The notes under the pieces: generated by a model
Told to the model about the DNA's origin: nothing
What the model saw: the letters and a program-made list of their open reading frames with translations, nothing else
Databases searched by the model: none
Program-made: the position numbers and the translations under genes
Assembly (NCBI GenBank): GCA_022495995.1
Contig: JAFEMH010002572.1
Location: forward strand, 1 to 64,000
Reading direction: 5' to 3'
From: Adenophora triphylla var. japonica
Lineage: Eukaryota; Streptophyta; Magnoliopsida; Asterales; Campanulaceae
Length of the DNA stretch: 64,000 bases
Shown here: positions 23,638 through 35,192 of the stretch, piece after piece
Position numbering within the stretch: the stretch's first letter is position 1
Layout: each line of letters begins with the position of its first letter

Positions 23638-25845
23638 CTCACTCCCCCTTAAAGAAAATTCGTCCCGAATTTGACTGTCACTTACCCTAAGGTTCAAAAG
23701 CAAAGATTACCTTTCACACATTCTACCTTAACATTTTTAATTAGATTTCTCAAAGGCATGATTCCACTATACATTCTCATAACCCGAGTATTCTAGGACT
23801 TCACTTCCCAATTAGTCTCTTCAATTCTATGATTTTTCCAAGATTTTCCAATTTCATAAGTAATGTGATACTACAACTTAATATTCGAGAATACTATACC
23901 ATCATCACTAACCCGAAATTTCACGACCTTAAAGAAAGTATATTCAAATAAAAGTATTACATCTTATGTCTCCCAATACATTACGATATCACATTTAAAC
24001 TTCAAATACTCTATAATTTGCCCCAAATCGGTCTATAAGTCGACTCACCAACATTTCCTAAAACTTCAAATGGATTAACAAACTTTGGCGCTAAATTACC
24101 TTAGACCTTGCTGCCCCAATTTCATCCCAACAAATTAGAGATCGATATTTTCTTTTCTAACAACGTCTCATACGGTTTTATCTTCTTGTTAAAATGATAA
24201 GCGATATTATACACACCCAACCACTTGGTAATCATATTTCCTATCGACTACAAAAATCCTTCAACTCTTAGGATCGGTAACCATCCCCGAGAGAACTTCA
24301 AAAGATAAGATTCCGTTTAAATCACACAAACAATTGTAACCGCTCTCGAACAATGATAAGAAATTTCCGCGCTATCCAAGTTAACTTCCTCGAAACATAC
24401 GCTATCACTTCCCATTTTGCATAACACTACACCACGATCTTCCTTTAATACACACTTAAAATTTCACAAGATTCTCACATTCACTAGGTAAGGTAAGAGC
24501 CAACCTATTTTTCCATTACTAACAATATGATTCATCCTCATCACAACCTACACCATTTATACGCCCTTTAGATTCAACCAAAGTAATGACTTTACAATTC
24601 TTAAGGGTTCATTAAATTTCTTAGGTAGTACTTGCTAACTCAAAGATCACGGACTCAACCTCACAAGATCCTTGGCAACACCCGAGTTTAAGACTATAAA
24701 ACCCAAAATTTGTAATCCTCTCGAGCTAACTCATACTAGCTAAACTTTGCATACAGGGACTCCTCACAAGGTATCATTAACTTGACTCTCAAATTATTTT
24801 TACAATCTTCCCGAAACTTTAATTAACAAAGATATCATCAATTCTAATTACCCTAAAGCCATCAAAATAAGAATTACAATTCTGCTTATCCTACTCAGAA
24901 CCAACACAACAAAATATACCAACGAAAGCACATTTAACATTTACTCGCAACTAGCACATAAAATTTTGGAAAAGACTCCCTAAGCAAGTCTAGCATATAC
25001 CAATTACTCTTCACATCTTAATTCAAAACTTTCACCCTAAACACCCTCAAAAAATCAGAATCTCACATTTAAGGTTCACTTATAACAATTACCAATATAA
25101 GCAATTTAGGCATGGAAAAAGGAGACTCACCTATTAGGATAGTCTATCATTATACAACAACTACTTAACCCTCCAGGTCAAGTATATCTAAGAATCGTAA
25201 AATAATAACTATACCATTTCAACTGGCAATACATGCTCAGCCATAACCACATAACCATCGTGGTAAACCAAAGAAGGTTCGAGGTATTCTCTCATAAGAG
25301 CAGAATCCTCTAACAATAAAACAAATTCTCAACAATGTATGTCACATGTAAGCAAAATGTGATGCCAATTATAAATGATATGCAACAGGATCTATAAAGT
25401 ATGACCCCTACTTCTGAGACAGGAAAATATACCTCTAGTGACCTCTGGGGGATCCATCTCTCTTGGACCCAAAACACACACTTGACCTTGGACCTTCTCT
25501 TTTGGTTTCCCTTCCTTATCTCTTTTGATACCACCTCTTGGAACCTTTGGACCAGGCACCCGAAGCTAACCTGCGACGAAATGCGGGACAATTTTTCTTG
25601 TAGTGCCCGCTCCTCCACAATTCAAACATTTCCCTTGCTTACTCCAACACTGTCTTGATGTGACCCATCTTCTTGCAATATTTACACATCATCCCATCTT
25701 GTTTGGAGTGCTGGCCTAGACGAAGAAGCTACCACAAGTTTCTCTCTCATCCTTCCTGAAGTTAAAGCCCTTGGCTAATCTCCAATCTCACCTTCCAATT
25801 TCCCACTATTTTCCTCAATATTTTTCTCTATCTTATAAGCTCTCT
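23638..25845 (-). pseudogene. Deleted, decayed chromovirus pol
   Basis: Only scraps of pol are readable on the minus strand. They are an integrase C-terminal piece at about 24050-24240 (YRSLICWDEIGAA, GNLAPKFVNPFEVL), a trace of the RNase H region near 24400, and a CCHC zinc knuckle at about 25570-25620 (GHYKKNCPAFR). A complete pol needs well over 3 kb, so most is gone. The decay contrasts with the near-identical LTRs. Confidence 0.75.
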
Positions 25846-26538
25846 CTAAGAATTTGTCTGATAATTGGTGAAGCTATCAATCCCAAATTTCTTCCTAAAC
25901 TCAGTCCTCAAACCTTTTATAAACCTATGAACTCTTTTCGCTTCATACGATACCAAATGAGGGCAACTTCTAGCTAATTCCTCAAACCTGATTACATACT
26001 GATTCACCGTCATGATCCCTTGTTCTAGTCCTAAGAATTCGATCTCCTTCTTGTCCCTTGTAACCATCGAAACGAAATAATCCTCGAAATGTTTGGTGAA
26101 ATTATCCCAAGTCTGGGGCGTATGATCCCGCTCCCAACTTCCCTTCAATATTTGCCACCACTGATCAGCTAAACCTTCAAGTTTGAACACGGCATACCTA
26201 ACTTTCTCCTTGTTGGGACTTTCTATAACCTCGAAAATCCTATTCATTTCTGCTAACCATTCTTCTGCCTTTAACGGGTTCGGACCTCCGTTAAAGCTCG
26301 GGGGGTTCATCTTCACAAATCTTTCCAATCCATCACTTTGACATCCTTCATGTTGATTAGGAACTGATCCTCTAGTCTCCATACCTTGTACGAACTCCCT
26401 GAATAATTTCATCATCTCTTCATTCTGAATTCCACCTATACCCATATCTACTTCCTTTCCTAGCACCTTTCGCTGATCATCCTTGCTTCCGGCCATTAGA
26501 ACGAACTCCTGCATAAAACACTCGACGTCAATTTCCAC
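25846..26538 (-). CDS. Gag (capsid) of the gypsy element, N-terminal part
   Basis: An open 230-residue frame whose ATG lies 59 bp inside the right LTR boundary, the usual gag position. It matches the retrotransposon gag family: NPLKAEEWLAEMNRIFEV, YAVFKLEGLADQWW, then NFTKHFEDYF and VNQYVIRFEELARSCPHL. Gag forms the virus-like particle in the cytoplasm. The frame stops before the zinc knuckle, which lies in another frame at about 25600. Either the protein is C-terminally truncated or a frameshift occurred. It is the only well-preserved gene of this element. Confidence 0.8.
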   Translation of the reverse strand: MEIDVECFMQEFVLMAGSKDDQRKVLGKEVDMGIGGIQNEEMMKLFREFVQGMETRGSVPNQHEGCQSDGLERFVKMNPPSFNGGPNPLKAEEWLAEMNRIFEVIESPNKEKVRYAVFKLEGLADQWWQILKGSWERDHTPQTWDNFTKHFEDYFVSMVTRDKKEIEFLGLEQGIMTVNQYVIRFEELARSCPHLVSYEAKRVHRFIKGLRTEFRKKFGIDSFTNYQTNS

Positions 26539-26596
26539 ACATTCCCCCTTAGTTTAGACATCTACCCTTGACCTCTAAACTAAGCTCGATATTCTG

Positions 26597-29435
26597 TGTG
26601 AGCACCCCAACCCGGGACCTAACACGTGTCCCGAGCTAAGGGAGCTCAAACTAAGAAAAACCATCCCTATTTTTAAAACATTTATTTGCCTTAAAAAGAA
26701 AAACCACCTTTCAAACTTACAAATTTTAAAATCAATTAGTAATATCTCTACTTAGAGGAAATTCAACCATAACTTTAATAAACCGATATCTGATCAAATA
26801 CATTGGAAACCTTAATTAACATCTGCTTAACAAAAGGGTTTTCCATACAAAATATAAAAGAGGAATACTTAACAAATACTCCTAACAATCCATTCCTATA
26901 CTTAACTTGTCAAGTCCCAAAAGCAAAGTCCACAATGATACCCCGGCCTCACTGGTTCGGGTCACCTGTCTCGGAATCTAAAACAGTAAAGGGAGAGGGG
27001 TGAGAATAAATCTCAATGAGCTATTATGGATGCAGCAAGATGCCATACAGGATGCAACACGTAGCATGGCAACATTTAACACATTATGAAAGCAGTAAAC
27101 ACCTTACGTTACCTCATTTTACCTTTTTCCGTCTGAACAATAAGTCGTACAACGTTGGGAGTAAAACTCCACTCTTTGGTGAACTGCCCCCATGCACATT
27201 CACCGCTTATAGGTCTCATACCCCAGAGATCCATATAAGAAAAACAGGATACATATATGACCCCTATATTTAGAGTATCATATACTATCATCGCCATCTA
27301 TGAGAGCCGTTGGCTTCATACGAGCATTCCCCGGTTTCTCCCTAATCGCAGCGGTATGTAAAGGCTACTTATCACTCGGTACAAATGCTGCACAACCCCC
27401 ACCCCGTGGCCACAGAGTGGGGAAGGGTCACCGGTATGATGTACCTTCAATCACTTATTGAACAAATCAATAATTGATTGGCATCCATCATACCCACCCG
27501 AACATATACACATTCAAGCACATAATAGATACTTGAATTATAATCCACAAAATGGGATAATCATATAACAACATGGTAATGTATACTCATGCAAATCAAT
27601 ACCATAGTGCAACAATTTATGTAATGCACAATGCATAATATCATCCATGCATATGAACTCAATTGAGGTACAATATAACCACATAATCCACACCGGAATA
27701 CAAAATAAGCATGTACCAATTAATCCACACCGGGATACAAAATAAGCATGTACCAATTAATGTACCTGATTAATCCACACCGGGATACAACACAACAACA
27801 TGCTCATCTTCCATTAATGAAATAGTGAAACTTATGGTTTCTACGCTATTTCTAAATAATCACCAAGGATAGGGGAACAAGTAAGGTCATCAAGTACCTT
27901 AAACCAATCCTACGAAGTCATTACTTAACCTTGAATGAGCTTAATGAAAGTGCAAGATCTACTTCCCAAGTTCTAGCCATATTGGTGAAGTACGCATAAA
28001 TCTTAATAACCAAATTTCAGAACACATTCTATATTACCAAGTCTCTATAAGAATTTGTGCTAATTTAACTAGTTGGAGTTGCATTCTTAAGTGGCCCCAA
28101 AGTTCTACTTGAGTCTAGGTTAAAAGGAGTGAATCCTATCCGAATTGGATTAGGTCCTATCAATTTATAATGGTTAGAGATTATTCCCCGAGGTTATTAG
28201 CAAAAATCAGCAAAAGAGAAGAACTGGGGAAGATCTGGTGACATGGGCGACCGCCCATGTCACTTGGGCGACCGCCCAAGTGAGTTACAAGAAGAGCCCA
28301 CATTCTGCCGCCTTGGGCGGCCGCTCAGCCCCTATGGGCGACCGCCCATGGCCCCTTTCAAAGACACATACGAATTTCCAACTTAATGTTCTTAGTGTAT
28401 TTCCTTTTTAATCTTTCCAAATTTCATGAAAACTAAAGGGGTTCTCAAACCTTACATAACTCAACTTCAATCATCTAACCCAAATAAATATAAATCTAGA
28501 TTACCCACCACAAGAATTTCAACCCATCTCATTAACATTTTTCAAGTTAAACTCTCTTAACCCAACCAAACACATTTTCTTATACTATTGATCAACTTCT
28601 ATGAACCAAAACCTCATTCTCCAATATTAACCAAATTTCCCTAAACCCTAAGAAGATTTCAATTCATCAAACCATTAAAATACAACAACAATAACAACAT
28701 ATTTCATGAGCATTCAAAGAAGGGAAAATCATAATAACTCACTTTTGGATTTTATAAGGAAGGTTGATCTATTTAGCTAGATGAACTCCCCAAGATGATC
28801 CAACTCCAAAGGTGCTCCTAAACTTGAGTTTGGTGGAAGATTTGCTTGGCTTCAAGAATGGAGCTTGAAAGCTTCCATGGAGGATCTTCAATGGTTTCTC
28901 TAGGAGGAAGTATGAACACAATGAAGAAGGAGGAAGAAGAGTGAGGAGTAAGAGGGAGTAGGGGAAAAGGTGAGGAGGATGATGAAGGGGGGGCCGGATG
29001 GAGGGGTATGGGGGAGAGGAGAGGGGAACACTTGGAGGCCTAGGAAGAGTCTTAAACATTTGGCCCCTCCCTCCTATTAATAAGAAAGCCCCACCACAAG
29101 GTAAATAAACCATTTATAAATCAAGCCTTCCCATTTTAAAATAAATTGACTCCTTTAATAATTAAAGACTTCCCACAATTAATTTAAATCCTCATTTCTA
29201 ATTCATTATTCCACACATTTTAACTTCATCATACACATTATTTATTTTCTATTTTTATTTTCCTTTAAGAGGCTTTAGGTACTTTCTCTAGCAATCCTAA
29301 GGTCCTAGAAATCCTTCCAACCATCTTATCATAAATTAAGAAATTAAAACATAATTGATCACATAAAGATAACATAAATATTAAAAGCATACAATATAAT
29401 ATTTAATATTAGTGCCCGGGGTTGGGGTCGTTACA
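26597..29435 (-). repeat. Right (5') LTR of the gypsy element
   Basis: 2,839 bp and the partner of 20816-23637. It carries the same palindromes (28239-28262 and 28260-28283) and a slightly longer 37-bp repeat region (about 27684-27795). The interior next to it reads CAGAATATCGAGC on the minus strand. This is a poor match to an initiator-Met primer site, so the PBS is unsure. Confidence 0.9.
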
Positions 29436-30040
29436 CAGCATACACTTGAGGTAGGCCGGTAACTAGATTTGTATTAGCCAGCTTGGATAGGTATTTGAAA
29501 TTCAAGTGACTGAGTCTCTTGTGCCATAGCCAGGAATTTTCATTGATGTTCTTTGCTACAAAACAAACGTTAGTAACACTCGAAACAGTATTTAAATCTA
29601 TAGCATAAATGTTACCCTTTCGATATCTAGTGAGAAGGGTTTCTCCTGTAGCAATGTCTTTCACATAACAGTTGGAAGAACTGAAAATACAGTGCATACC
29701 TTTATCACAAAATTGTGATATGGAGAGAAGGTTGTGTTTCAGACCATCCACCAAAGATACCTTCTGTACAGTAACTGTACCTCTTTTGATGGATCCACGA
29801 TAAATAATTTTACCCTTTGCTTTGTCACCAAAGACAACTGGAGGACCAGATGCTTCTTCAAGATCAGTTAGGAGATCAGCATGGCCAGTCATATGCCTAG
29901 AGCATCCACTGTCCATAATCCAAACATCCTTATCGGCATCGGTTGAGGCCATAAAGCATTCCTGAAATGAAACAATAAGCTTATGGTCCCCCTTATTCTT
30001 TCGGGTCCAAAGAGTTAGTTCCTCTTTGGCAGCCATACCT
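29436..30040 (-). pseudogene. Copia protease and pre-integrase domain
   Basis: A 201-residue frame with the aspartic protease core WIMDSGCSRHMTG, then GKIIYRGSIKRGTV and LKHNLLSISQFCDKG. It continues to the pre-integrase zinc-binding start LWHKRLSHLNFKYL. The frame is cut at 29436 by the gypsy LTR, which supplies an artificial stop. The downstream continuation is at 20815-20704. Upstream, a frameshift near 30040-30100 separates it from gag. Confidence 0.9.
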
Positions 30041-32747
30041 GGCCACCACCTGAGCTTTGAGACTCAGTGGGTCCAGATAGGTGCTTTAAGAGGCATTCAT
30101 AAGCCTTGTGACCGATAAAACCGCAATTTGTACATTTATTAGAAGATGGCTGTGAGGAATTGGATGAGTTGATATTCAATTTGGCCAATGCTTCAGAAGG
30201 ATCAGATGATTTGACAGGAACAAAAACCTTGGAATAAAGGTGTTGGCTTTACCTTTGTTGGCCGGTTGCATAGGCTTGGAAATTCTTTTACCGGTTGAGG
30301 AGCTCTTACCGGTTGGAGCTGTGTGACCGGCGACGGTTGTCTGACCTGTTGCTCCTTGACCGGTTGAGGCTGCTTTATCGGTTAAGTTTTCCGGGCCTGC
30401 AACTTGGCCAGCAAGTTTAATTCCAACTTTGCTGTCATCATCACTAAGCAGGACATATTGTCCTAGCTCAGGATCAGCTACCTTGGTCCATTGGGATTTG
30501 TTCTTGTCAATATTGACCTTGATCTGTTCCTTCACCTTGGGATAGGTGTGTGGGACAACACCAAAAGGTCTAGGTGAACCTTTCTTATGCAAGTTAGATT
30601 GAGTATCATCAAATTTGTCCATCAAGTTCTCAGTAACAGACTCAATGACTGGCTTGTCTTTGCTGTCATTACTACTGGAGCCAAAGCCTATACCTGATAG
30701 ATCTCGATTAGGAGACATCTAGTCTTGTATGATAGTCTCCACAGCAGCTCGGGGTTTTGTAAAGGTGTCAATTGTTTTGGAAAGAGAGTTGTTTCTTGAC
30801 ACTAGATCAGCAATTTGATAATCATAGACTTTAAGTCTCTCGATGAGTCTTTGATTTTCTTTTCTCAGCTGATCAGAATCTTGCTTAATTTCATTTAAAA
30901 ATTTTATTTCAGCTTTTAAAGAGTCATTCTCAATTGTGACTTTCTTGAGATTTACAGCCATAACTTTGTGAGCATCATTTAATTTTTCAAAATCCGTGAA
31001 GAGCTCATTCATCAGCTCTGCCATTTCAGACTTTGACATATTGGGCATGGGGTCAATGGTAGGCTGAGAGGTTGAGGATGATGGTTCAAAGTTAGGATCA
31101 ATATTGGGTAGGGATGATATCGGTTGGGGGATTGCCTCACTTAAGGTCTTCAAAAATTGAATCGGTCGAGGCTCAAGTATCGGTTGATGGGAAGAAATCG
31201 GTAAAGCTTGAGTTTGGTAGGTCAGTTGAATTGGTTGCATCAGAGGCCTGAGAGTGGGAATGGTTTTACACTGACCGTAGAGAGTTCCACCTATGTTCTG
31301 AATTTTGAAGTTGTAAGGATTATCTGCCTTAGGAATGGGTTCATCAAAGTATGTCAAAGGAGATCTCATAGGCAGGGTCTAGTCATTGTAAGAAGATTGT
31401 TCATTGGAGTTAGGGTGTCTAAAAATTGGTGACTGCAAGGATATGGGTTCATCATTGGTTCCATCAATAGCAACAAAACTGACATCAGCATCTTCATCTG
31501 AGTCAGCATCCTCATTTTCAGAATCAGTCTCAAACCAGACTGGCATAGCCTTTTCGGTTCCTTCCTCGGCTACTAAGCTCTTAGATCTTAGGTTTTTCTT
31601 AAACGATTTCTTCCTAAGAAATTCATACTTAGGTTGAGGACATTTGGAAGCAAAATGGCCGGGTTTCCTACATTTGTAACACACAAGCTCACCTTGGGCA
31701 TTCTTACCATCGGTTGAGGTTGAGGTTTGGCCTTTCCTTTGAAAGTTCCCAGATCTTTGGAATGATGAGGATTTGGGTTGGAAAGATTTGTTGTGGGATT
31801 GTTGGGATCTCTTGAAATCCTTAAACTTTCTATATGTTTTAGCAAAGGCAGCAAATTCATCCTCTTCCTCAAAAAGGCATACTAGATAAGGTATTGGTTT
31901 GAACTGGTTGAGGCTGAGAGATTGAGGGAGAGTCATTGGTAGGTTGGCTTTTAAGCATAGAAGAACCAGGGAAGATCTCGGTCTGAGCAGGCAGAGATAA
32001 ATTTTTAAATTGTTTTTGAACTCCACTCAGCCGGTTGAGCTCTTCCTCATATAGAAACAAAGTTGACACAATATTATGAATATGAGTAGTGTTCAAATAT
32101 CGGCATTCTTTCAAAATAGTGACCTTGACATGCCACAAATCTCCAAGAGAATTGAGGAATCTCATGTTCAGGTCTTTCATAGTGTAAATTCTACCTAAAG
32201 AAGCGCAAGAGTTACTCACCTCCCAGAAATGGTCGTACGTTTCCTTTAGATTTTCACTTGGGTTCTTCTTGAAGGACTCGAACTCAGCTACAGTTTTGTA
32301 GAGTCTGTTATCCTTAGCCACTTGATCTCCTTCAAAATATCTGAGAAGGCTTTGCCACACTTGTTGAGCAGTCTCATAGCATTGTACTTGCTTGTACAGT
32401 CTATCATCAAGGCCTGAGGTTAGAATGTGCATAGCTTTTCTGTCGATGGAAGCACAAATCTTGTCATCCTCAGTCCACTTTTCACGGGGTTTTGGAACAT
32501 ATGTTTCATAAACCTCGAATTCTTATTCAGACGATCTATCGACATGATCCATGAGAGGAGTTTTGGATGCTCTGGGTGTGGTGTTGATTTTGATTGGTGT
32601 CATGGGACCATCTCTGACTACAGTCATTAATCTATCATCTATTGAATCCATGTACCGCATGATTCTATTTTTCCATACTGGAAATTTGTTTTTGTTCAAC
32701 ATGGGAATAGTCGCCATGTTCCATGTTTGCATGAGTTTTCCTGCCAT
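30041..32747 (-). pseudogene. Copia gag polyprotein (Sirevirus-like), broken
   Basis: The ATG at 32747 starts MAGKLMQTWNM. The capsid (UBN2-like) region follows after a break near 32526 (AMHILTSGLDD, VWQSLLRYFEG). A CCHC knuckle CYKCRKPGHFASKC lies at about 31650 and a coiled-coil stretch at about 30740-31010. A second knuckle CTNCGFIGHKAYEC is at about 30110-30150. Breaks are a stop at about 32526, a frame change near 31870-32030, a stop at 31379, an amber stop at about 30720 and a frameshift near 30180. Gag with a long coiled-coil part and two knuckles fits Sirevirus. Gag normally packages element RNA. Confidence 0.85.
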
Positions 32748-32804
32748 CTTGGAATTGGCAATTCAAGCGGTTAAGCTTGGAAAAATAGTTTTCGAAAATT
32801 GCTA

Positions 32805-32816
32805 GCTTTGATACCA
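32805..32816 (-). promoter_or_regulatory. Copia primer-binding site
   Basis: Minus strand TGGTATCAAAGC, two bases after the LTR end ...GGGACCTAACA. It differs by one base from the plant initiator-Met tRNA complement. It fixes the inner LTR boundary at 32819. Confidence 0.85.
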
Positions 32817-32818
32817 AT

Positions 32819-34554
32819 TGTTAGGTCCCAAATGGTAGGAATCAGGCTAGAGGGGGGGGTGAATAACCTATTAAAACTTTTTCAAGAAACTCTTTAAAAC
32901 TTTTGAAAATGTTTAAGTCTCAATTTGCACTGACTAACCGAAGAAAAGGATTGCATAGCAGAAATTATGTCGGTTAGGAAACTCACTCAAATCGGTTAGA
33001 CAAATCGGTTGGAGAAGTGATTTTCAAGGAGTAGGTTAGAATCTCATGCCATGGTTTATTTTCCAATAAAGACAAACAAGTATGCAGTAACCAGAATCAA
33101 CAGGTTGTGACCAGTTGAGAGATTGTCAACCGGTTACAACAACATAAATAATAAACAAACACAACAAGAAATGACACGTTGTTTGAAGAGGTTCACAGTG
33201 TTAAATAACTGCTACGTCATCTACCAAGTTTGGTCAGAACTTGGATTTGTGAAGGTGCACTGCTATTAATGATTCCTAACTATTACAAATTGCAAGCCCA
33301 ATGATTGAAGGCTGCTAAAAGTAAAGTGACCACTAATGGATCGTGCTACAATAAAGACCATGTGTTTTCTAGAGATGTGCTCACAAATTGAGCTTATTTC
33401 TCTAGAGTGTGTGTGTGATTCAATCAATGTGTTCCATTAGTAGTCTTGTTGAGGAACACAACATGAATTGATTGAGGGTGCTCAGTGTTTGTCCTAACAG
33501 AGATATGGTCTAAAGAATGCGAGGACTTGAATTAAATGCCTTGAACTTGAGTGTTTGAAGGTTGGTAGTTCTTGGCAACTCACTCTCAAGGATCTTAAAT
33601 GCACCAACCCTGTTCAATGCTCAGGGGAAGCTATTTATAGTGAGCTTCAAAAAGGAGTCGTTGTCTTTGAAGGAAGGGGTTGTAATGATGACTTGGAATG
33701 GCAGGCATTAAATGGGAGTATCTTTTCATTTAATGCCTGAGATTTGATAGAGATGATTTCCATTGAGTAGTTGAGGGGATGTGAGTACTGGTAACTTTGA
33801 CATTCCACTTTGAGATTCTGATAGAATGCAGGAATTTCTTTTCAACATGCTGCTTTACCAACTTCAGCTAAAGTTGGGGGCTGAGTAGTTGGGAGCAATA
33901 AATGCTTCGACTAGCTAAAGGAAGCTTGTAGGATAAGCATGGCCAATTATCAGCAGCTGAAAAGCTAAGGGCCATTGACCGGTTAGGGAGTGCGTCGGTT
34001 AGGCGGCACATCATCGGTTAGGGGCACTTGACCGTTTAAGAGGTCAACCGGATGGTAGGGATGGCCAGCCAGGGACCGAGCCAGGAAGCACCGGAACCGG
34101 ACCGGAAAAGCTCGGAACCGCCATGAACCGTCACGAAAACCGGAACCGGGGTAACCGGAATCGCTTTAGAGCCGGGCCATTTAAGGGTCACCAAAATGGT
34201 GAACCGGACCGGAAAAAGCCCGAAACCGGACGAAAATTCATTGTTTTTCAATAGAACCGGACCGGAAAAAGCCCAGAATCGGACGAATCGGGGAGAAAAC
34301 CGGAACCGGATTAACCGAAACCGTGAGCAATCCGGGCCGGTTAAGGGTCATACATTTTCTGAACCGGAACCGGCGGTTCCGAACAGGAATCGGGCCCGGA
34401 ACCGGTTTTGGTCATCCCTACCGGATGGGTAGGCTTATTTACCGAGTAAACACATTTGCTGATAAGAAAATATTCATGTCTTCAAGTCTTCAAATCTTGA
34501 GAAAATTACATTTCAAAAACACTGGCCACTAGCACTAAGGGAACCTAGCATACA
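32819..34554 (-). repeat. 5' LTR of the copia element
   Basis: On the plus strand it runs from TGTTAGGTCCC (32819) to a likely ...AGCATACA end at 34554. The inner end is fixed by the PBS; the outer end is inferred. Removing the MITE leaves about 1.36 kb. Inside are CGGTTA motifs at 32930-33010 and 33970-34050. The partner LTR is not in the window. Confidence 0.65.
34048..34428. mobile_element. hAT-type MITE with perfect 8-bp target duplication
   Basis: The element spans 34056-34420 (365 bp). Its ends are TAGGGATGGCC and GGTCATCCCTA, inverted repeats with one mismatch. It is flanked on both sides by CCGGATGG (34048-34055 and 34421-34428), an exact 8-bp duplication as made by hAT transposases. 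The interior is rich in ACCGG words, with no coding capacity. It inserted into the copia LTR after that element arrived. Confidence 0.93.
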
Positions 34555-35187
34555 TAGAAAAAATCTATTTGATCTAATTAAAATTAGGGGTTCTCAATAA
34601 TGTTTATTGTGATTGGGATTAAGCAATTCTAAGCTAAACATATATTTGACTAACACAGAGTAACCTTGTATTCTAGTTGCATTTGGTATGCTGGAACAAT
34701 AATTATTGTCAAGATTTAATTTGATTTGTGAAATGTTTGAATTTATGTGGAATTAAACAAATAGTTAACCTTCTGTGTTCCTTTGTTTGACCCAATTTAT
34801 CTTGTTTTGCATGTACAACCTTCTGCTACTTGGTTAACCTTATGCATTCTTAGCTAGACTGTTTAAATTATGCTTGATCTTTCTATCATATTGGTTTAAG
34901 CATTGTTGCGTATATAGATTTCTTATGTCGCAATGATGGGACTTGATTTAGTTCCAGCTTGCAATAATCGAGTATTGTTTTCACTATGTGTTTTATGTTT
35001 TTTATGAGATTTTTTTAATGACAGTTTAAGTTATTTTGCAACAACCTTAATTTGATATTTGACAGTCTATTTTGATTAGTCGAATAAATTCTTTGAGATG
35101 TTTTTATTTCATTGTCGTATTTTGACAGTTTTTTCTTAGGTTAAAATAGTTTTAGAACGGTGTTTATAGGTTTGATTCAATTTGCAG
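34555..35187 (+). other. Probable 5' intron/UTR of the CACTA gene
   Basis: AT-rich, T-rich sequence with no ORF. It ends with a good splice acceptor, TTCAATTTGCAG, at 35187, six bases before the ATG at 35193. This suggests a leader intron whose upstream exon lies beyond the copia insertion. Confidence 0.5.
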
Positions 35188-35192
35188 GAGAC

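Larger units (their letters stand above)
20816..29435 (-). mobile_element. Ty3/gypsy element with ~2.8-kb LTRs and defective pol
   Basis: Two long direct repeats, 20816-23637 and 26597-29435, both start TGTGAGCACCCC and end GTCGTTACA. They flank only about 3 kb of interior. The minus-strand interior begins with gag (26538) and keeps a short decayed pol. A polypurine tract (AAGGGGGAGTGAG on the minus strand) abuts the left LTR at 23638. The element is inserted in copia pol between GLPQVYA and CRALQLGK. Flanks CGACA and CAGCA do not form an exact 5-bp duplication. Its LTR is related to that at 58533-60765. Confidence 0.88.
15043..34554 (-). mobile_element. Sirevirus-like Ty1/copia element, nested and truncated
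   Basis: Minus-strand order is 5' LTR (34554-32819), PBS (32816-32805), gag, protease, integrase, RT, RNase H (to 17928), spacer, then an extra 3' ORF (16980-15043). Domain order and the extra ORF after pol fit the Sirevirus lineage. It is interrupted by a gypsy element (20816-29435) and a MITE (34056-34420), and its 3' end is replaced by the Tat LTR at 15042. All domains carry stops or frameshifts, so it is dead. The 3' LTR is outside the window. Confidence 0.8.

Noticed and set aside
20811..29440. Exact 5-bp target duplication for the gypsy element
   Set aside because: Flanks CGACA and CAGCA share only three bases; not claimed.
34196..34532. Asn/Arg-rich ORFs
   Set aside because: They lie in the MITE and reflect its ACCGG repeats.
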